The notes under the pieces: model-generated | The model's input: only the letters and a program-made list of their open reading frames with translations | What the model was told of the DNA's origin: nothing | Databases searched by the model: none | Program-made: the position numbers and the translations under genes | DNA from: Citrus sinensis | Taxonomy: Eukaryota; Streptophyta; Magnoliopsida; Sapindales; Rutaceae | NCBI RefSeq assembly: GCF_022201045.2 | Contig: NC_068562.1 | Span: forward strand, 11,593,001 to 11,657,000 | DNA length: 64,000 bases | Direction: 5' to 3' | Part shown: one piece after another, positions 60,436-64,000 of the stretch | Position numbering within the stretch: position 1 is the stretch's first letter | How the letters are laid out: every line of letters begins with the position of its first letter

Positions 60436-61137
60436 TGAGGGATAAATTAGGGAGCATGATTAGACATAATTCTGGGTAAATCATGCTCTCTTCATTATTG
60501 GGAGTAGCCATGAGCCTCCTCAGGGTGTGGATCTAGTAGAACTAAAAAATAATTGGCTTGAGGTATCAAGAAGTGGGCAGGTTGCTTGATAAATGTGGTC
60601 GCGTAAGAATCATGCGAGAAGAGGCTCAAATCAAGTTAACTCGGAGACTTGGTTGAGAGTTAACTCGCGGATCTCCTCAGAAAGACTAGGGCATGACTCA
60701 CTAACGGCTACTCTCTTTATCTAGTAATTCTCAGTCTTCCATACATATCCCTGAAAATTCAAAATTAGGTAAGTAATCTCTCTCTACTACTAAATTTTCT
60801 TTTTCTATCTCTTAAATTTCTTCCAGTTTTCTTTATTTATTTTAAATCTTTCTTGTTTAAAAGCAACCATAATTGAGCCACGTGGGTTACGGCACAAGTT
60901 TTTCTAAAAAGCCTAGATAACTAACTTGAGCGCCAGAGGGTTTATGCTAGAAAAACCTCTGGCATTCCTCTAACCGTTCTTTGTGAACGCAGGTGAATCT
61001 CGTAGGAAGTGCTTATGGTTGTTAGTGTTTACTCGAAGAAAGGAGTTGCTAGCAAGTATTGTATCCCATTAAAATAAATTTAGGTGTTGGTATGGACACC
61101 TAGTCACAACTCCATCGACTAAATTTATGCATCAACA
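60436..61137 (+). repeat. 3' LTR of the gypsy element
   Basis: 702 bp from TGAGGGATAAATTAGGGAGC to ...ATGCATCAACA, similar to both blocks of the 5' LTR with many substitutions and no 1.1-kb insertion. The long divergence fits an old element. Confidence 0.8.
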
Positions 61138-62764
61138 ATCAATATCTTTTAGCAATCTTGTACAGGAAAGACCATCACATTCGGATGCGAAACCTACTTT
61201 CTAGATCAGTTAATTTAAGAATGTTATCTTATTCTTTAGGCGAGCACGAGTGAACCCCACGTGTGAACATGATATTTTAAAGTTGTGACTTTGTTTGCAA
61301 GTATTAGCAAAATTAAGAAATGTCAATCTATTTTGTTACTCCTTTGTTTTACTAGCCACTCTATTTGGCTCTCGGAGAACGAAGATTAAGAGATTATAGT
61401 TAGACTCTTGTTTACTCTTTATCTTTAAATAAAAGAAAGAGAAAACAATAACTATTAGGTAATATTTATTATTAAGTCCTTAGTACTTGACAAAGTGGTT
61501 TACTATTTCACAAAGTCGTTTTTTAAATAACTTTATTTGATTGATTATCAGAGTTTGAATCTTGAAAAAAGTAAGAGGATACAAAAAATAATTTAAATTT
61601 TACCCCCTCTTTTATTTTTTTAAAAAGATATAAAAATAAAAAAATGAAAATAAAGTTTTTTTAAAATTATTTTAAATATACATATTCAAATTTTATTTAA
61701 AAAAAATCTCGAACATTAAAAAAGAGAATTTATAGAATAACTAAATAACGAATTACTATTATCAATGTAATGATTAAATAACCTGCTGTGGAGGTTCCTT
61801 AATAAAAATTAATTAGATCTAGGTTCGTTCGACATAACCAAACAAAAATAAATTTTTTTTACAAATTTTTTGAACAATCAATGTATTATAAATTCACTAA
61901 TTCATCAAAAATTCAATGATCAATCTGAAATTCACTTATCCTACAATTAGCCTAAACTACAATAATAAACCATCACGTTTCTTTCATAAGATTATTTACT
62001 ACGGGAAAAAAAAAATCACAACGGGGCTATAAAATATTTGTGGTACTCTTTTGACTTGAATAATTAAATTAATTAGAAAATACATGAATTTTAATTTCAA
62101 AAGGCATATGCATGCTGCATAATTCATAGGTTTTGTACGCACGCGCCATTGACGAGAGCGTGAGCGCATTGCCATCACCCCTGGATCTCACGCTTACCTT
62201 CTAGATACCGTAAGCCCCAATATCCACCCCAAACGTTGCACACGTGTTAACAGTAGACCGAGTTAGATTATGGCCGAACAAGATGCTGTTATGTCTACTT
62301 ATTACGAAGTAAATCAGCTTTTCAACTGACACCAGTCCAGTTCTCGTTGGACAATTTCCCACAATTTCACTTAAATACTGTGCCTCAGATTGTATCTTTA
62401 TCTCTTCCCAACGGATTATGTGAACAGTTTTAGTACCAAAAATATTAACGGGTTATATCATTGGGTCCTTAATATCTTACATATTATAAAAAAGTACATA
62501 GGTTATAAGTTCATGTTAAATAGGTCCCCAGATCAAACTTCATTATGGTAAGGATAAATTGGTAATATCACCGGTGTCAGGTACTGTTTTAAAACAAAAT
62601 AGATAATTCATTACCTTGATTGATAAAATGTAATAAGCTAGGGATCTATATGTTATTTCCTAAAAGGGAAATAAAAACCGAACTAACCAACAACAATAAG
62701 GCATATCTAAGAACTCTCAACGGTTTGTTTTCTGTCTTTGGTTTTGTGTGTTTATCTTTTACAG
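61138..62764. other. Intergenic DNA and promoter/5' UTR region of the MBD gene
   Basis: AT-rich to about 62100, then GC-richer. ACACGTGT (62240-62247) is a G-box-like motif. TTAAATA near 62373 could serve as TATA. A pyrimidine-rich tract ending TTTTACAG at 62757-62764 looks like a splice acceptor, implying a 5' UTR intron. Confidence 0.5.
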
Positions 62765-62772
62765 GTGAACAA

Positions 62773-62835
62773 ATGGAGAGCAAGGGGGAAGTTATTTCGG
62801 TTGAGCTGCCAGCACCGCCTGCTTGGAAGAAAATG
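62773..62835 (+). CDS. First coding exon of an MBD10/MBD11-like methyl-CpG-binding-domain protein (partial)
   Basis: Encodes MESKGEVISVELPAPPAWKK plus Met before a GT. The motif SVELPAP-(P/A)-WKK is the start of the methyl-CpG-binding domain in plant MBD10/11-type nuclear proteins, where an intron soon after WKK and a following (F)PKKGGTP block are expected. The donor context ATG|GTCTTT is weak, and if it is not used the frame stops two codons later. The next exon is not found before 64000, so the gene runs out of the window. Plants of this class have an uncertain ability to bind methylated DNA. Confidence 0.7.
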
Positions 62836-64000
62836 GTCTTTTAATTTTCTCTTTAAAGCTTTTTTTTTTCTTTATATTCATGTGTATGAATAGGGTATGT
62901 TTATTTTTTTGGAGGTTCAAAGTTTATGTTTTGTTAGTGAAGTTGTTATATTCTTACTTGTTAGTGTGATTTAATTTGTGGGTATGTTTATTTTTTGGGG
63001 ATTTCTCAGGTATGGATTGTTATTTGTTGTGGAATTTGGGTTGGTACTAATTTGTGGCTAGGGTTTCACTAAAAAAATAATTTTTAGCCATGTTTTGTGG
63101 TTGATTACCATTTTAAATATGTTGATTTGTCTAATTTTTTAATGGAAATTTTTGAATTTTGAATTTTTGTGGTAGAATTTTTGGATTGTATCTTTTTTTC
63201 TCATAATTGTATTTTATGGTAGGAGTTCTACAGTTAGGGTTTTCTTGAAAGGTGTTACTTGTAGTAGTGAGGATTGTTGCAAAAAGGGCTTTTCCCCTTT
63301 TTATTATAGTGTTTAAAACAATTTAACCTTTTTCAGAATTTTGGGGTCAACTATCAATTATTTTTCTTTTAGTCAACACACACATACACACACACCCCTA
63401 TATATATAGAGATGCAGGAAAAATAATCCTTTCTATGGAAGCTTTTGCTGATTATTTTCTTCCATGTCAAGTTGAGCTTTGTTCTCCTAGCCCTTTTAAA
63501 GTTTCTTGTTGAGATTATCTTGATTTTCATGCCGAATTTTGCTGCATTTTTGTATTTGCTTTTGATTTTAGTTCTGAAAAAAGCCTTGTTCAAAGCGAAG
63601 ATTAATAGCATATTTTTTAGTAAGATGACCAACGAAAATTTGTTGAGACGAAAGATAATGTGATGGGAGGTCAGTAAGTGTTCTTTGTATGTGCTTATAT
63701 AGTTCTACAAGAGTATCATTTTGTAATACATGTAGTTAAGTCATCATGTTGGGCAATATATTTCTGTTCAATACAGATCATTTGTGCGACTGTGTGTATG
63801 AAGGAACCATCCTTTGCTGCTTAAACAAGGCTTTAAATTTTCGTGCATTGCTTTCAGTCTCATATCAGCTTTGGTTGATCGTTGGTGATTTTGTGTTTAT
63901 TACAATTGAAAATGGGTGTGTAATTATTCAAATAGCTGATGCTAAGCTGGTTCTGTAATTTTATTGGGTTTTTTAGGGTTTCATTGGGTTATGCATTTGA
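62836..64000 (+). other. Intron 1 of the MBD-like gene (partial)
   Basis: T-rich plus-strand sequence, typical of plant introns, with no convincing MBD exon. Minor ACACACACA and TATATATA microsatellites lie near 63374-63408. Confidence 0.5.

Larger units (their letters stand above)
44820..61137 (+). mobile_element. Ty3/gypsy retrotransposon, Tat-like organisation, about 16.3 kb, degenerate and nested
   Basis: Two related LTRs (44820 to about 46669 and 60436-61137) enclose remnants of gag, protease, RT, RNase H and integrase in plus orientation, a long 3' non-coding part with tandem repeats, and an antisense ORF. The antisense ORF downstream of pol and the 3' tandem repeats are features known for the Tat lineage. 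Many stops and frameshifts show it is long dead. At least five later insertions or rearrangements lie inside it. I could not find a clean target duplication. Confidence 0.85.

Overview
The window is eukaryotic nuclear DNA from a flowering plant, most likely a woody eudicot. The evidence is AT-rich intergenic DNA, GT-AG introns, plant-only gene families (EPF-like peptide, mitochondrial small heat-shock protein, SD2-5-type lectin receptor kinase, plant MBD protein) and dense nested plant transposons. A Citrus-like genome is my impression; nothing here proves it. There are no operons, and each gene appears to have its own promoter.

Left third (1-24,400), a gene island. From left to right: AT-rich intergenic DNA with a clear tRNA-derived SINE (3455-3755) and a MITE; a five-exon gene for a Gag1-like clamp (DUF4050) protein (5541-8958) with one GC-AG intron; a two-exon mitochondrial small HSP (10211-11010); a Mutator-type MITE with a perfect 9-bp target duplication (12187-12592); a two-exon EPF-like secreted cysteine-rich peptide (15368-15817); a two-exon small single-membrane-span protein with a transit-peptide-like N-terminus (17067-19382) whose intron holds two MITEs; and a three-exon TPR-like protein (22923-24357).

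Middle (24,990-44,495), a tandem segmental duplication of about 5.73 kb. Each copy holds one intronless G-type lectin S-receptor-like kinase on the minus strand. Copy 1 (24,990-36,092) was later interrupted by a 5.36-kb Tork-like Ty1/copia element (25,429-30,791), and its kinase gene has a premature stop. Copy 2 (38,769-44,495) keeps the empty insertion site and a full-length kinase gene. The spacer holds CACTA-like and AATCCG-rich element remnants, and the copy-2 edge lies inside the latter at a short microhomology.

Right part (44,820-61,137), a decayed Ty3/gypsy element of Tat-like organisation, about 16.3 kb long. It has two LTRs, remnants of gag, protease, RT, RNase H and integrase on the plus strand, a 3' array of about 120-bp repeats, and a degenerate antisense ORF on the minus strand. 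It has been hit by a TIR element in the 5' LTR, two related solo LTRs in opposite orientation inside RNase H, a hAT-like element with an 8-bp target duplication, another TIR element, and a local event that made a 150-bp perfect palindrome. At the right edge lies the first coding exon of an MBD10/11-like methyl-CpG-binding-domain gene (62,773 onward), cut by the window end.

I found no clearly new gene system. The most unusual structures are the perfect palindrome in the antisense ORF, the copia element with inverted instead of direct terminal repeats, and the kinase duplication with its dated empty site.
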